From positions 4,526,001 through 4,590,000 of the forward strand of contig NC_008009.1 in NCBI RefSeq assembly GCF_000014005.1: a DNA stretch of 64,000 nucleotides, read 5' to 3'. Positions 63,457 to 64,000 of the stretch are shown one piece after another (the stretch's first letter is position 1; each line of letters opens with the position of its first letter). Source of the stretch: Candidatus Koribacter versatilis Ellin345. GTDB taxonomy: Bacteria; Acidobacteriota; Terriglobia; Terriglobales; Acidobacteriaceae. Below the pieces are notes generated by a model. It made no database searches. It had not been told where the DNA came from and saw only the letters and a list, made by a program, of their open reading frames with translations. Position numbers and translations under genes: made by a program.

Positions 63457-64000
63457 TCACTCCAATTTCCGCACAGCCACAACCACGCCGCTAGCCCAAC
63501 TTATGGGAGTGGTTTCGAATCGTTTGTCCTTCGCCACCAGATCGATGAGCACGGGAACCTTGGCAGCGTGGCCCTCGGGCCAGTTGGGCTGCGGTAGCAT
63601 GTCGTCGATTACGAAGATGCCGCCCGGCTTCACCAAAGACAGGGCCAACTCGGTGCCTTCGTATTTTCCCGGCATGGCGTCGGCGAAGACGAAATCGAAG
63701 CTGGCAGCGGTTTGTTTTTTCAGAAATGCGGTCCCGTCTTGGGTCACGACGGTCAAGCGTCGGTCGTTGCCGAGCGCTCTGCGCGCGACATCCTGCACGG
63801 CGGCATCGTTGTCCACGCTCACCAGCGTGGCATCGTCGCTCATGCCATCGAGTATCCATGCGGCGGAGATGCCAGTCCCAGTACCGAGTTCCAGCAAGCG
63901 GCCACCCGGCTTCGAGGCGGCGAGAGAACGCAAAAGCGATCCCACCAGGGGCTCCGACGCCATGGAAAAGTTCAGTTCCCGAGTTTGTTCCAGCAGGTGC
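63457..64000 (-). CDS. Class I SAM-dependent O-methyltransferase-like protein (5' end outside window)
   Basis: The frame continues to the right edge without a stop. It contains LLELGTGTGISAAWILDGM (SAM-binding motif I), VSVDNDAAVQDVARRAL, FDFVFADAMPGKYEG and GGIFVIDDMLPQPNW, as in small O-methyltransferases. Upstream codons (HLLEQTRELNFS before the internal ATG at 63963) also fit the family, so the true start is outside. Substrate unknown. Confidence 0.82.
   Translation of the reverse strand, partial: HLLEQTRELNFSMASEPLVGSLLRSLAASKPGGRLLELGTGTGISAAWILDGMSDDATLVSVDNDAAVQDVARRALGNDRRLTVVTQDGTAFLKKQTAASFDFVFADAMPGKYEGTELALSLVKPGGIFVIDDMLPQPNWPEGHAAKVPVLIDLVAKDKRFETTPISWASGVVVAVRKLE

Overview
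The window is a gene-dense, GC-rich bacterial chromosome segment with strongly G/C-biased third codon positions. Its most telling content is three very large (about 1,120-1,140 residue) outer-membrane proteins with a carboxypeptidase-regulatory-like N-terminus and an Oar/TonB-receptor-like barrel. Together with a decaheme cytochrome, ECF sigma/anti-sigma pairs, many TPR lipoprotein-like or secreted proteins and the housekeeping gene order, this points to an Acidobacteriota genome (Terriglobia, Koribacter-like). That assignment is inference from protein style; no marker gene was aligned.

Layout. 1-1254: decaheme and monoheme c-type cytochromes, the first cut by the left edge. 1514-14717: a serine hydrolase of the beta-lactamase/DD-peptidase fold, an Oar-like receptor, a MurR/RpiR regulator, a GNAT N-acyltransferase, an N-acylamino-acid racemase/OSBS enolase, an APC amino-acid permease and a fusion of a PBP4-type DD-carboxypeptidase with a D-aminoacylase-like amidohydrolase. 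I read this as one locus for capturing and processing D-amino acids or peptidoglycan peptides; it is the best candidate for an undescribed system here. 14735-24903: a LytS/LytTR two-component pair with palindromes upstream, a TPR protein and two more Oar-like receptors. 24904-25819: a poorly coding stretch, possible integrase debris and tRNA-Ala(GGC). 25902-32225: a MASE1-GGDEF cyclase, a small secreted Gly/Asn-rich protein, a Cpx-like kinase/regulator/Spy-like chaperone set and a phospholipase-C-type lipoprotein. 32606-37795: secreted and TPR proteins around an ECF sigma/anti-sigma operon.

37853-50475 is a long housekeeping run on the plus strand with many overlapping stop/start codons: rnc, two tandem signal peptidases, an AsmA-like protein, a small secreted protein, an M50 protease, trpS, scpA, scpB, a pseudouridine synthase with a long Arg/Gly/Asp repeat tail, and hisC. 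50617-64000 holds a ROK glucokinase, mutM, a LysE exporter, purA, a small monooxygenase with an ATP-grasp enzyme, a TPR protein, a tautomerase, ndk, sucD and sucC. It ends with an SRPBCC protein, a MOSC protein, a TonB-C-domain protein, a small membrane protein, a B3-type metallo-beta-lactamase fold enzyme with a Gln zinc-ligand variant, and an O-methyltransferase cut by the right edge.

Non-coding signals include several rho-independent terminators, a dispersed inverted intergenic repeat in four copies, a hairpin just before rnc, an ECF-type promoter before the sigma factor and a 16-base motif shared by two genes near the Cpx-like system. No rRNA, CRISPR array, intact insertion sequence or prophage was seen.
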